From contig URGC01000091.1 of NCBI GenBank assembly GCA_900547255.1, positions 1 through 9,888 of the forward strand: 9,888 bases of DNA. The letters run 5' to 3'. This stretch comes from an uncultured Eubacterium sp. (lineage in GTDB: Bacteria > Bacillota > Clostridia > Lachnospirales > Lachnospiraceae). Position numbers and translations under genes: made by a program. The first letter of the stretch is position 1. The number at the start of each line of letters is the position of its first letter. Of the stretch, positions 1 through 7,324 are shown in pieces. Under the pieces are notes generated by a model that did no database searches, was not told the DNA's origin, and worked only from the letters and a program-made list of their open reading frames with translations.

Positions 1-13
1 CTATTATTCCATC

Positions 14-43
14 ATCAACAGATACATAATATATCAACAGATA
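14..43. repeat. 11-bp direct repeat, 19-bp period
   Basis: ATCAACAGATA occurs at 14-24 and again at 33-43, so the copies are 19 bp apart, roughly two helical turns. They lie just upstream of the Shine-Dalgarno and GTG start of the broken gene at 80. An operator or a chance repeat in AT-rich DNA are both possible. Only the repeat itself is seen. Confidence 0.4.
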
Positions 44-79
44 AAACCGTATTTAACTTATCAGAAAGGTGGGTCTTAC

Positions 80-232
80 GTGAAACATTTAAGAATCAAA
101 AAACACCTCTGGGCTGTTATATATGAAATTGCTCTTACAGGATACGTTGTATTTACACTGTTAGATGCATTTGTTATTCCTAAAAATGTAGTAGTCCTTA
201 ACAATAATGAATCGTCTGTATCCGAAGATATC
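80..232 (+). pseudogene. N-terminal stub of a membrane/exported protein gene, possibly phosphodiester glycosidase-like
   Basis: An open frame starts at GTG 80 behind a purine-rich ribosome site (AAGGTGGG, about 64-71). The first 50 residues read as a genuine N-terminus: a basic start (KHLRIKKH), one hydrophobic helix at about residues 11-32, then LLDAFVIPK. Similar starts (short basic segment, one helix, LLDTFVIP) are found in Firmicute exopolysaccharide/phosphodiester glycosidase proteins; this is a family impression, not a search. After about codon 51 the frame merely runs antisense to the HD-GYP gene that ends at 233, so the rest of the protein (normally a few hundred residues) is missing. 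I read it as a 5' remnant cut off at the junction near 230. A real small membrane protein reading on to 490 is possible but unlikely. Confidence 0.5.
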
Positions 233-1387
233 TTAGCTGAGTATTTCAACCATAATACTGGCACTAATCGGATCAAATACTGTATCTGCCATCCTTTCAA
301 TATTGTCCCTGATATCGGATATGTCTTCATTCCTGCCTATGTGTCGGTCAGCATAATCAGCTATTGCAACAATACGTGCAAGCAATGGAATATCATCGCC
401 GCTTATACCCTCATTAAAACCACTTCCGTCATAATTCTCGCGGTGATATCTGACTGCCTGTGCAATTCTTTGGGATTCATCTGTCTGTAACATATTAATA
501 ATCTGATACCCCTTACTGACATAGGTCTTAAAAATCTCATACTCGTCATCTGTAAGACCAGCCTTGTTAATAAGTGCATCCGGTATGCCAATCATTCCAA
601 TCTCATGCAGTAATCCTGCCTTATAAGCATCATCACATGATTTCTTATCAAGATTCATTCTCTGTGCAATACTCCTTGAATACTCTGCCACATTATTACA
701 GTGCTCCTCTTCTCCCGGTATCTTGGCTGCCAGAGCTTTGGACATTGTATTGATAACCTTCATTGACATAGATTCAAGCTTTTTCTTCTCATCATGCACA
801 CGTTCCTCAAGTATCTGGTTTCTCTTTCTTTTTTCAACCCAGTAACGCTGGATAATATACATAAGGCAGTATGATATAAGAACGAAACATATAAACAGAT
901 ATGGAAAACGAAGCGTTATATTATCGCCGTATATAAACTTGGCTGACATATCAACATTGAGTCTGAAACACACAATTACCATAATTAAAAATACAAAATT
1001 AAGCACAATGCTGTTACGTATTCCAAGCACGAATACAATTCCACATGCAAATATCATGGAAAACATTACGCTGAAATATCCGATACTCGCATGATAATAC
1101 ACATAAAATACTGGTATGCTTAGAATTATGCACACTATCGCATCTATCCATGTTCTGTAATAAAATCTTGAAACCATTATATTAATAAAAAGAACTGTGA
1201 CCATTATAATTAATGATATTATATAATCATCTGGTGCCCCATAGATAATTCCATTAGGAATACTGATAGCCCATATAAATCCAAATACAACCTTAATCCA
1301 GAATGCAAGGCTCTTATCTTCATATGGACACATTATCACTTCCCATATATGCTTTATTCGTGATACTACTCTGGTATTCTCTGACAT
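233..1387 (-). CDS. Membrane protein with degenerate HD-GYP domain
   Basis: 384 residues. Five to six hydrophobic segments fill residues about 27-180, followed by a charged helical linker (183-215) and an HD-GYP-type domain (about 216-384). Aligned by eye with the neighbouring intact copy, the first helix keeps H229, but the HD pair is H261-E262, the following HDxGK lysine is M265, the next histidine is Y289, the HH pair is H315-R316, and GYP is G323-F324-N325. D344 is kept. With several metal ligands replaced, c-di-GMP phosphodiesterase activity is doubtful, so a sensory or regulatory role, perhaps pairing with the neighbour, is inferred. The ATG at 1387 lies two bases after the upstream gene's stop, so the two are co-transcribed and probably translationally coupled. 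A possible Shine-Dalgarno (AGGA) sits about 13 bases upstream inside that gene, which is a long spacing. No terminator is seen downstream. Confidence 0.9.
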   Translation of the reverse strand: MSENTRVVSRIKHIWEVIMCPYEDKSLAFWIKVVFGFIWAISIPNGIIYGAPDDYIISLIIMVTVLFINIMVSRFYYRTWIDAIVCIILSIPVFYVYYHASIGYFSVMFSMIFACGIVFVLGIRNSIVLNFVFLIMVIVCFRLNVDMSAKFIYGDNITLRFPYLFICFVLISYCLMYIIQRYWVEKRKRNQILEERVHDEKKKLESMSMKVINTMSKALAAKIPGEEEHCNNVAEYSRSIAQRMNLDKKSCDDAYKAGLLHEIGMIGIPDALINKAGLTDDEYEIFKTYVSKGYQIINMLQTDESQRIAQAVRYHRENYDGSGFNEGISGDDIPLLARIVAIADYADRHIGRNEDISDIRDNIERMADTVFDPISASIMVEILS

Positions 1388-1389
1388 AT

Positions 1390-2583
1390 CTATATTACTA
1401 TCCTGCCTTCCTCAATCAATGTAATTACAGTTTCTGCAACAGATTTATCAAACTGTGTTCCAGCGCCCTTCTCAAATTCACCGATAATATAATCCTTATC
1501 ACAATGCTTTCTGTAACATCTGTTAGAATTCATCGCATCAAGTGAATCTGCTGCACTGATTATTCTTACCATCCATGGAAGTTCTTCTCCCTTAATTCCA
1601 TATGGATAGCCCTTACCATCATATCTTTCATGATGGTACACAGCCCCAATATCTGCCTGTGGAAGAAATTCCAGACCAGATAATATCTGACCGCCCCAGA
1701 CTGTATGATTCTTCATTATTCCATACTCCTCGTCTGTAAGCCTTGCAGGTTTGTTAAGTACCGCATCTGGAACTGCAATCTTGCCAATATCATGCAGAAA
1801 GGCACTTCTATATATCAGTGAAATCTCTTCGTCTGTGAATTCATGCGCCTTCAGGTTCCTTGCGATAAGCTTGGAATACTCTGCAACCCTCTTTGAATGT
1901 TCCTGTGTATATCCATCCTTTTCATCAAGCATCTGGCTTATCGCTGTAACAGCATCAATCATAAGCTTCTTAGTCCCCTCTACAGCTTCAAGTACTTCTG
2001 CTTCAAGATTTTTCTCATTATCCGCCTGTCTTATCTGATACAGCTTATAGAAAATATCCATGACAACTACAAGAAGACAGAAACCCCAGTAAAAAATCGG
2101 ATAATAGAATAAATAATCCCTTGTGTAATTATATATAAGCATATTATTAAGAGGAGTCCAGAATAACACCGTAATATACAAACCAAAAAATATACACACC
2201 GGCGCACCAAATGGCATGCCTAAAAGCACAAGTGTTATGACTGGCAGTAATAAAAACCATAATAGTGCAAAGCCATCATTAGCTCCCACAATTGATATAA
2301 TAACTGCCAATATAAAAAATACTACAACAGCAGCCTGACATATCCTGTATACATTTTTAATATATTTTAATACAATTACAAGCACTATACTCATAACTGC
2401 AACTGCCAGTGTCACACCACCGATAATATATTTACCAAGCTTAAAATTCTCTATGTCAATCAGCAACATAACTAATGCAAATATCATCATGACGCTTTGA
2501 AGTGCCTTGATATCTACCCTGACAGTTTTCTCATATCTGCATACCTGCCTGATTGACTCCACTATCTCCGATAATAATCTCAT
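1390..2583 (-). CDS. Membrane-bound HD-GYP cyclic-di-GMP phosphodiesterase
   Basis: Predicted to hydrolyse cyclic-di-GMP at the membrane. Numbering here follows the longer TTG-start reading (403 residues). Hydrophobic segments lie at about 35-50, 56-80, 87-106, 111-127, 131-148 and 165-187. A linker helix (190-215) leads into a complete HD-GYP domain: H235, H270-D271 with K274 (HDIGK), H299, H323-H324-E325, DGKGYP ending at 333, and D352. Start choice: a TTG at 2601 has no clear ribosome site, whereas the ATG at 2583 (residue 7) is preceded by AGAGGA with a 7-base spacer, so I use the ATG and give 397 residues. It is the first gene of a two-gene unit with the degenerate HD-GYP gene and has its own promoter candidate at 2626-2654. 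No separate ligand-binding domain is evident, so the signal is unknown; the membrane part may be the sensor. Confidence 0.93.
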   Translation of the reverse strand: MRLLSEIVESIRQVCRYEKTVRVDIKALQSVMMIFALVMLLIDIENFKLGKYIIGGVTLAVAVMSIVLVIVLKYIKNVYRICQAAVVVFFILAVIISIVGANDGFALLWFLLLPVITLVLLGMPFGAPVCIFFGLYITVLFWTPLNNMLIYNYTRDYLFYYPIFYWGFCLLVVVMDIFYKLYQIRQADNEKNLEAEVLEAVEGTKKLMIDAVTAISQMLDEKDGYTQEHSKRVAEYSKLIARNLKAHEFTDEEISLIYRSAFLHDIGKIAVPDAVLNKPARLTDEEYGIMKNHTVWGGQILSGLEFLPQADIGAVYHHERYDGKGYPYGIKGEELPWMVRIISAADSLDAMNSNRCYRKHCDKDYIIGEFEKGAGTQFDKSVAETVITLIEEGRIVI

Positions 2584-2625
2584 TCCACGTTCCTCTGTCA
2601 ATTCATCTTTATTATTGCTATAATG

Positions 2626-2654
2626 ATTGTATAATATTCACATTTTTAATTCAA
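2626..2654 (-). promoter_or_regulatory. Predicted sigma-A promoter for the HD-GYP pair
   Basis: Read on the minus strand, TTGAAT (2649-2654) and TACAAT (2626-2631) are separated by exactly 17 bases. The -10 lies about 43 bases upstream of the ATG at 2583. Four or five bases of each hexamer match consensus. Predicted by eye only. Confidence 0.55.
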
Positions 2655-2684
2655 TTATTTTTGTATACTTTTGCCCATATACTA

Positions 2685-2693
2685 TGTTATAAT
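2685..2693 (+). promoter_or_regulatory. Extended -10 promoter for the EAL gene
   Basis: TGTTATAAT is a perfect extended -10 (TG, one base, TATAAT at 2688-2693). No good -35 stands 16-18 bases upstream, which is usual for extended -10 promoters. It lies 53 bases ahead of the ATG at 2747 and shares the divergent region with the HD-GYP promoter. Confidence 0.6.
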
Positions 2694-2746
2694 TAATGTA
2701 GTTTTTGTTCGTAACTTTTAATTAGCTAATCAAGGAGGGGATTACT

Positions 2747-4417
2747 ATGACAAATATTGAAAATGAATTCTGGGAAGGCATGAATGATATGTTTCCAGAC
2801 ATTATAAAAGCAATTACATCACTCTCCAGCAAATCATATGTATCAATTACCAATCTGAAGACAGGTGTAACATGGTGGTCACAGAGGGCTATGGATTATT
2901 TTCATCTTGATGATAATTACATTATACGTGGTAAAGAAAAAGGCAATAAGATGATTCATCCTGATGATATTGATATATTCAAGCAGGGATTTAAAGACAG
3001 AGTCAATGGCAAGAAGCTTGATGAACCTTGGGAATACCGTATCCTTGATGGCAGCACTTATAATCGTTTTACTGCTAGGGCTAGGATGCTCTATGATTCT
3101 TATGGCAAACCTTTTATTATAGTTATCCGCTATAATAATTCTGGTATCGCCGATGAGATTGATTCTGTAACAGGTCTTCATACAGAAGCTGTTCTTGTCA
3201 AGAAGATTGAGGATTATGTAACTAACAGGCATCAGTCTGCACTTATGAAGATTGGACTTGACCAGTTCAGCCATATCAATGTAATGTATGGTGCTGCATT
3301 TTCTGATAAGATATTAAACTGCGTAGCCCAGTCTCTTATACATGTACTCAATGGTGCTGGATATGTATACAGGCTGTCTGGTGCCAAGTTTGTCATTACA
3401 TTTGATAATATATCGCATGATGAAATTCACAATATATATAACAAAATCACTGACACTTTAGCGAATACAATCGAGGTTGAGGGTAAGAGAATTCCATTAA
3501 AGACATCTGCCGGTGCGATATTTATTGAGCCTTATATGAAAGAGACTAATGCTATCCGCAGCAGACTTACATATGCCCTTAACCACTCGCGCGATGAACA
3601 TCACGGTGAGCTTGTCATATTCAATGATGAGGCTTGCGAGAACAATGAGAACCAGTTTGAATTAATAAGCATTATCCACCAGTGTGCCACTAAGAATTTT
3701 GAAGGCTTCCGCTTATTCTACCAGCCTATAGCCGACACTAAAGATGGTAAAATCTGCGGCATGGAAGCATTAATCCGCTGGCAGCTTGAACCATATGGTC
3801 TTGTATCACCGGGAGTATTTATGGAATGGATTGAGGAAGACCCATGTATATTCGACCTCGGCAACTGGATACTAAGGACTGCATTAACTGATATTAAGAA
3901 AATGCGTGACAAGATACCTGGTTTCTTTGTTAATGTCAATGTCGCCGCAGCACAGCTTGAACGAAAAGAATTCAGAAGTTCTGTTCTTAATATTCTTAAA
4001 GAAACTGGTGCCAAGCCAGAAGAATTATGCCTTGAATTAACTGAACGATGCAGGAATCTTGATATCAATTTCTTAAGAAATGAAGTAAACTTCTTCCACT
4101 CTCAGGGAATCAAGATTGCCCTTGATGATTTCGGAACGGGTAACAGCTCATTAAGCCTTGCTCTTGAATTACCATTTGATGAATTAAAGGTTGATATGAG
4201 TTTCATAAGAGACATCAAGAATAAGCCACAAAATCAGGCTATGGTTCAGTCAATTGTGGACTACGCAAAGCGTACTAACACTGACACCTGTATTGAGGGA
4301 ATTGAAGATGAGGAAGTCAATGACTACATAAGCCAGTTCGGAGCTACTTTCCATCAGGGCTACTTCTATTCTAAACCAGTGCCTATCGACCAGTTTGAGA
4401 AGATAATCACACAATAG
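2747..4417 (+). CDS. PAS-GGDEF(degenerate)-EAL cyclic-di-GMP phosphodiesterase
   Basis: 556 residues with no membrane segment, so cytosolic. Residues about 28-132 look like a PAS fold (HPDD at 71-74 and the strand pattern after it). Residues about 135-295 are a GGDEF-like domain in which the signature position reads SGAKF (211-215), so diguanylate cyclase activity is not expected. Residues about 303-556 are an EAL domain with the usual catalytic set: E340-A-L, N398, E430 (ELTE), D460-D461 (DDFGTG), K481, E517 and Q537. The predicted reaction is hydrolysis of c-di-GMP to pGpG, tuned by the PAS domain and possibly by GTP binding to the dead GGDEF domain, as known for other hybrid proteins. A strong AAGGAGGGG ribosome site with a short spacer fixes the ATG. 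It is monocistronic, with a terminator directly after it. Confidence 0.95.
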   Translation: MTNIENEFWEGMNDMFPDIIKAITSLSSKSYVSITNLKTGVTWWSQRAMDYFHLDDNYIIRGKEKGNKMIHPDDIDIFKQGFKDRVNGKKLDEPWEYRILDGSTYNRFTARARMLYDSYGKPFIIVIRYNNSGIADEIDSVTGLHTEAVLVKKIEDYVTNRHQSALMKIGLDQFSHINVMYGAAFSDKILNCVAQSLIHVLNGAGYVYRLSGAKFVITFDNISHDEIHNIYNKITDTLANTIEVEGKRIPLKTSAGAIFIEPYMKETNAIRSRLTYALNHSRDEHHGELVIFNDEACENNENQFELISIIHQCATKNFEGFRLFYQPIADTKDGKICGMEALIRWQLEPYGLVSPGVFMEWIEEDPCIFDLGNWILRTALTDIKKMRDKIPGFFVNVNVAAAQLERKEFRSSVLNILKETGAKPEELCLELTERCRNLDINFLRNEVNFFHSQGIKIALDDFGTGNSSLSLALELPFDELKVDMSFIRDIKNKPQNQAMVQSIVDYAKRTNTDTCIEGIEDEEVNDYISQFGATFHQGYFYSKPVPIDQFEKIITQ

Positions 4418-4423
4418 AATTTA

Positions 4424-4460
4424 AAAAGACTGACTGCATTTTATCTGCTGTCAGTCTTTT
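4424..4460 (+). terminator. Rho-independent terminator of the EAL gene
   Basis: An 11-bp perfect stem (AAAAGACTGAC at 4424-4434 with GTCAGTCTTTT at 4450-4460) encloses a 15-base loop and ends in a T run. It begins 7 bases past the stop codon. The A run on the left arm gives the reverse strand a T run as well, so it may act in both directions. Confidence 0.85.
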
Positions 4461-4510
4461 ATTCCTAAACAGTTAAATATATATTCTGGAAATTCATCAG
4501 CGGGCAGACA

Positions 4511-4547
4511 TATACAAAACTGTAGAGTATATCTACAGTTTTGTATA
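4511..4547 (-). terminator. Terminator of the VanZ-RDD gene, perfect 16-bp stem
   Basis: 4511-4526 and 4532-4547 are perfect inverted repeats of 16 bases around a 5-base loop. The structure lies one base beyond the minus-strand stop codon (TGA, 4549-4551). Inside the arms, CTGTAGA/TCTACAG followed by TTTTGTATA gives the stem plus U-rich tail expected of an intrinsic terminator on either strand. It closes the convergent arrangement with the EAL gene. Confidence 0.8.
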
Positions 4548-4548
4548 T

Positions 4549-5682
4549 TCACCTAACCATATTAACATGTGTAATTCCTGTCACTCTGTCATATATCATA
4601 TTCCTTGTATCGCTGAACAGACAGAGAATAAAATCAATGATAAAGCAGATTGCTGTTATTATACAGATTACACAGCCAACCACGCATAACCATCGTATCC
4701 ATCCTTCTGTATTGGCTGCCGCCTGATACAGATTGTAAGCATACACCGGCATCGGAAGATTTACCACATATAAAATCAGATATCTTGCAGACAATCTGAA
4801 AAATCCTATATTTTTATCATCATCTCTTACAAGCTTTACATTAACTAACGCTTTACCAAGTGTCCTTCCACTGGTAATTCTTGTTATCAGAGAAAAAACA
4901 ATCGTTATATACAATGCCATACATACCACATATCTCACATCATATATAACATTTGTAAATCTCGCCCTGTCAATTGCAAAGAAAATTGCAACGGGAATCA
5001 TTATAACCACAATGTCAATAATCCACGCAACCGCTCTTCTGAATTCCGAAACGACCTGCCCTCTTTTATATGCAATCTCATCCATTCTCTCACGCTTAGG
5101 AAGCATGAATACTAATACAGGTGTCATAACAAAACCTAACATTCCACCAAGCGTGTTACATATAAGGTCATCCACTTCAAAAAATCTGTACGGATATGGA
5201 TATATTCCATACAAGCCTGAAAGCTGTGTAAGCTCGAAGAAAAGGCTGTATGCAAATGACATTATAAGCACCTGCCACCATTTTCTCTTAAAATAATATC
5301 TGAGATAAACTCCAAATGGCAGTAATAATAAAATATTAAACTCTATCTGCCAAAAATCACCACATTTAAAAATATTGATATAGGTTGATGGCTCAGATAT
5401 TATTACATCTGCGGTCGCAGCCACTCTCCTTACTGCATCAAATGGAACTAAAAGCATGCACGCTGAATCTGGTGTCACTGAATCAATCGGAGGCAGCGGA
5501 AGAATCGTCATGAAATATGATGTCAACATATAGAAGATGAATGTATACACAATACCTGTCCTGATTACAAGAATTGAGCCATATTTATGATATTCATATA
5601 TTATATATGGCAGTGTAAATAACACTGCCAACACTGGAAACACATAACACGCAGAAATTATTGGCTTAAGATATATTTCCAT
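4549..5682 (-). CDS. VanZ-RDD fusion membrane protein
   Basis: A multi-pass membrane protein of 377 residues. Positions here count from an alternative TTG start one codon earlier. The N-terminal half is VanZ-like: hydrophobic helices, NILLLLPFGVYLRY (117-130), FFELTQ (149-154) and the acidic signature EVDDLICNTLGG (170-181). The C-terminal half is an RDD domain: RR at 216-217, D224, GRTLGK (273-278) and a terminal D-x-R-x3-YD-x2-TG pattern (359-370). VanZ is known for low-level teicoplanin resistance in enterococcal vanA clusters, but most stand-alone homologues have no proven role, and RDD domains are mostly of unknown or transport-related function, so no specific activity is claimed. GGAG lies 7 bases before the TTG and 10 before the ATG; I take the ATG. 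It lies 40 bases after the FKBP gene on the same strand and is probably co-transcribed with it. Confidence 0.9.
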   Translation of the reverse strand: MEIYLKPIISACYVFPVLAVLFTLPYIIYEYHKYGSILVIRTGIVYTFIFYMLTSYFMTILPLPPIDSVTPDSACMLLVPFDAVRRVAATADVIISEPSTYINIFKCGDFWQIEFNILLLLPFGVYLRYYFKRKWWQVLIMSFAYSLFFELTQLSGLYGIYPYPYRFFEVDDLICNTLGGMLGFVMTPVLVFMLPKRERMDEIAYKRGQVVSEFRRAVAWIIDIVVIMIPVAIFFAIDRARFTNVIYDVRYVVCMALYITIVFSLITRITSGRTLGKALVNVKLVRDDDKNIGFFRLSARYLILYVVNLPMPVYAYNLYQAAANTEGWIRWLCVVGCVICIITAICFIIDFILCLFSDTRNMIYDRVTGITHVNMVR

Positions 5683-5722
5683 CAATCATAATCTCCAATC
5701 TTAATCATTCGTACTGCCGCTA

Positions 5723-6160
5723 TTACTTAACTTCTACAAGCTCTATCCTGAAATTAAGCTCTTTACCAGCCATCTCATGGTTAGCATCAAATGTAATCTC
5801 ACTGTCAGTAAGTGCTGTCACCTTAGCTGGGAACTGCTGTCCATATTCATTCTGAAGATATATCATATCATCAACTTTAAGGTCTTCTGAACCAGGAAGC
5901 TCACTGATTGCAACTGTTATAAAAGCCTCTGGGTCAACCTCACCATACGCCTCTTCTGGCATAAGATGTATATCTACACTTTCACCGACATTCAATGATG
6001 CAACTGCTTTATCAAATCCCTGTATCATCATTCCAGAGCCACACACGAACTCAATTGGCTCACCTCTGTCATAAGACGAATCAAACTGTGTTCCATCATT
6101 AAATGTTCCTCTGTAATGTACCTTACAAGTCTTTCCTACATTAGGTCCTTCAAAATTCAT
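5723..6160 (-). CDS. SlyD-like FKBP-type peptidyl-prolyl cis-trans isomerase
   Basis: A cytosolic proline isomerase and chaperone of 145 residues. The FKBP core is split in the SlyD way: residues 1-70 (VHYRGTF, FDSSYDRGEPIEF, GMMIQGFDKAV) and 125-145 (DANHEMAGKELNF) flank an insert-in-flap chaperone domain at about 76-124. It stops after the FKBP core, lacking the histidine/cysteine-rich tail of E. coli SlyD (196 residues), so it is not expected to be a nickel-handling form. The ATG at 6160 follows AAGGAG with a 10-base spacer. A TATAAT -10 lies about 36 bases further upstream. The VanZ-RDD gene follows after 40 bases. There are no signs of damage. Confidence 0.94.
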   Translation of the reverse strand: MNFEGPNVGKTCKVHYRGTFNDGTQFDSSYDRGEPIEFVCGSGMMIQGFDKAVASLNVGESVDIHLMPEEAYGEVDPEAFITVAISELPGSEDLKVDDMIYLQNEYGQQFPAKVTALTDSEITFDANHEMAGKELNFRIELVEVK

Positions 6161-6195
6161 TAATGTTAATCTCCTTTTTTGTTATTTAAAGATTA

Positions 6196-6201
6196 ATTAT
6201 A
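6196..6201 (-). promoter_or_regulatory. Candidate -10 of the FKBP gene promoter
   Basis: On the minus strand this hexamer is a perfect TATAAT, preceded by GGG. It sits upstream of the AAGGAG of the FKBP gene. The best -35 at 17-base spacing is only TTTTAA, so the promoter is weakly supported apart from the -10. Confidence 0.45.
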
Positions 6202-6221
6202 CCCTTAAACCATGAATATTA

Positions 6222-6285
6222 AAAGCTGATTTTTCACATATCGTTCTACAGTGAAAGCTGATTTTATCATATATTCTTCTGTAGG
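6222..6285. repeat. Imperfect 32-bp tandem duplication
   Basis: Units 6222-6253 and 6254-6285 both begin with AAAGCTGATTTT (12 identical bases) and stay similar afterwards if one base of shift is allowed (about 13 of 18). The second unit overlaps the last codons and stop of the hydrolase pseudogene; the first lies between it and the FKBP gene. It appears to be a local duplication at the 3' end of a decaying gene. Confidence 0.5.
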
Positions 6286-6860
6286 AATTTCCTGATTACC
6301 TTAATATAGTCATCTGCTGTTACAGGGGTCTGGTTCATCAAGTCAGCCAGCAAGCCTGAAATATGTACGTCTTTTTCCTTTTTATAGTCCTTAAAAATTG
6401 TCTCAAACATATCCTGCGCATATGCAGCCTGTTCCTCATTCTCGTCATGGATATGTCCCATTCCTGCCTTTATAAGTGTTGGTTTTAATTTCTCATAATT
6501 GCAGTGCTTCATGTAAAACAGCATAAGAGGTGCAAAGAAATATTTCTTTTTAAGGCTTTTGATTGTCGCAGCGTCCATACCACCTGTAGATACCAGAATA
6601 AGTCCGCCAACTTCATCGTGATACTGCTGTATTAGTGCGTAATTCCTGTGGATAGTCAAAAAGCAGAACCTGATACTCGTCTGATAAAGCATCCACATAC
6701 CTCATCCACATTTCAAGGGTATTCATTCCTCCATTTAACATTACAAGTGTTCTGCCATCCTTTTTCCGCTCAATACATAATGGAATTTACTTCCATCAAC
6801 AATAATATCCTCATATGTATGAGTTAATGCAAATAATTTTAACTCCTCTGAATATGACAT
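6267..6860 (-). pseudogene. Alpha/beta-hydrolase pseudogene (frameshift and internal deletions)
   Basis: The start is intact: AAAGGAG, 6 bases, ATG at 6860, reading MSYSEELKLF... to SGKR, then a stop at 6741. Losing one A from the run at 6761-6765 explains the shift: with the base restored the reading continues GKKDGRTLVMLNGG, then VLLFDYPQELRTN, a typical oxyanion-loop and strand-4 region of an alpha/beta hydrolase. Near 6620-6640 the frame changes again straight into YHDEVGGLILVSTGG. In this family the GxSxG nucleophile elbow lies between those two blocks, so about 30-45 codons including the catalytic serine appear deleted. The last part (to FLQKNI) also joins TADDY directly to IKVIRKFL, where the catalytic Asp/His region would be expected. 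The remaining 3' open stretch is 143 codons (6267-6698). I judge it non-functional; the ends of the deletions are inferred from family memory. Confidence 0.8.
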
Positions 6861-6879
6861 ATTTTTCTCCTTTCAAAAT

Positions 6880-7080
6880 CTAAATAAGAAAAATCAAACC
6901 TGCAAACATAATTGCTGTGATAACGTTTGCTTTTGCTGGAAGCTTTGTTGGCATAATCACAATTGCAAGCGGTATAAGATTAAAAATACAAGCCCATACA
7001 GGAAGTGCTGTCCTGCCTGTTACAACTGCTATCAGAAATGCTGCTGCAAATACCAGCATTCCAAGATATCCGAGATACAT
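6880..7080 (-). pseudogene. C-terminal remnant of a multi-pass membrane protein
   Basis: 66 residues, mostly hydrophobic: two to three helices (LGMLVFAAAFLIAVV, VWACIFNLIPLAIVI, ITAIMFAGLIFLI) with TGRTALP and PTKLPAKAN loops. The style matches the last helices of larger uncharacterised Firmicute membrane proteins. The ATG at 7080 has no Shine-Dalgarno, and an in-frame TGA lies 30 bases upstream, so the N-terminal part is missing or scrambled. It ends 19 bases before the hydrolase pseudogene ATG, suggesting an old two-gene operon that decayed together. A genuine 66-residue membrane peptide is the alternative. Confidence 0.55.
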
Positions 7081-7180
7081 GGTGTAACATGTAGTTTTAA
7101 AGATTTTTCAATGGCATTCCACGAAAGGATTCTTTTGATTTCTCATAATTTTCTTTCTATAGCCATAATTCTCTCCCTTT

Positions 7181-7221
7181 CTATTCCCCAAATTCATTCA
7201 AAAAACTTTTTTGGGGAATAG
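7181..7221. repeat. Inverted repeat CTATTCCCCAAA, 12-bp stem
   Basis: 7181-7192 and 7210-7221 are perfect complements around a 17-base loop. On the minus strand it would fold in the leader of any transcript running toward 7080, directly before AAAGGGAGAGAATT-ATG. It resembles the hairpin at 7273-7312. Confidence 0.75.
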
Positions 7222-7274
7222 CTTATTTGTACTATATATTTTTTCATTTGTTTGTCACGCACATATTATGTATT

Positions 7275-7312
7275 TTCTACCCCCAATCCATCCCATCACT
7301 TTGGGGTAGAAA
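7275..7312. repeat. Inverted repeat TTCTACCCCCAA/TTGGGGTAGAA
   Basis: The arms at about 7275-7286 and 7301-7311 pair with a single bulged C (five C against four G) and a 14-base loop. The arm sequence (CTACCCCAA) is close to that of the neighbouring hairpin (CTATTCCCCAAA), suggesting copies of one element. Confidence 0.7.
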
Positions 7313-7324
7313 GAAACGATGTGG

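Noticed and set aside
76..591. Open frames antisense to the HD-GYP C-terminus (such as minus 76-330 and 403-591)
   Set aside because: They overlap a clearly conserved HD-GYP domain in other frames and their translations resemble no protein.
2879..3274. 131-codon minus-strand frame within the EAL gene
   Set aside because: Fully antisense to the PAS and GGDEF-like domains, with no ribosome site or family resemblance.
4541..5296. Plus-strand frames opposite the VanZ-RDD gene
   Set aside because: Shadows of a well-supported membrane protein; they cross its conserved motifs.
7181..7312. Invertible promoter flanked by inverted repeats
   Set aside because: A promoter-like pair lies between CCCCAAA and TTTGGGG arms, but the outer arms match imperfectly, each arm pairs better with its nearest partner, and no recombinase gene is in view.
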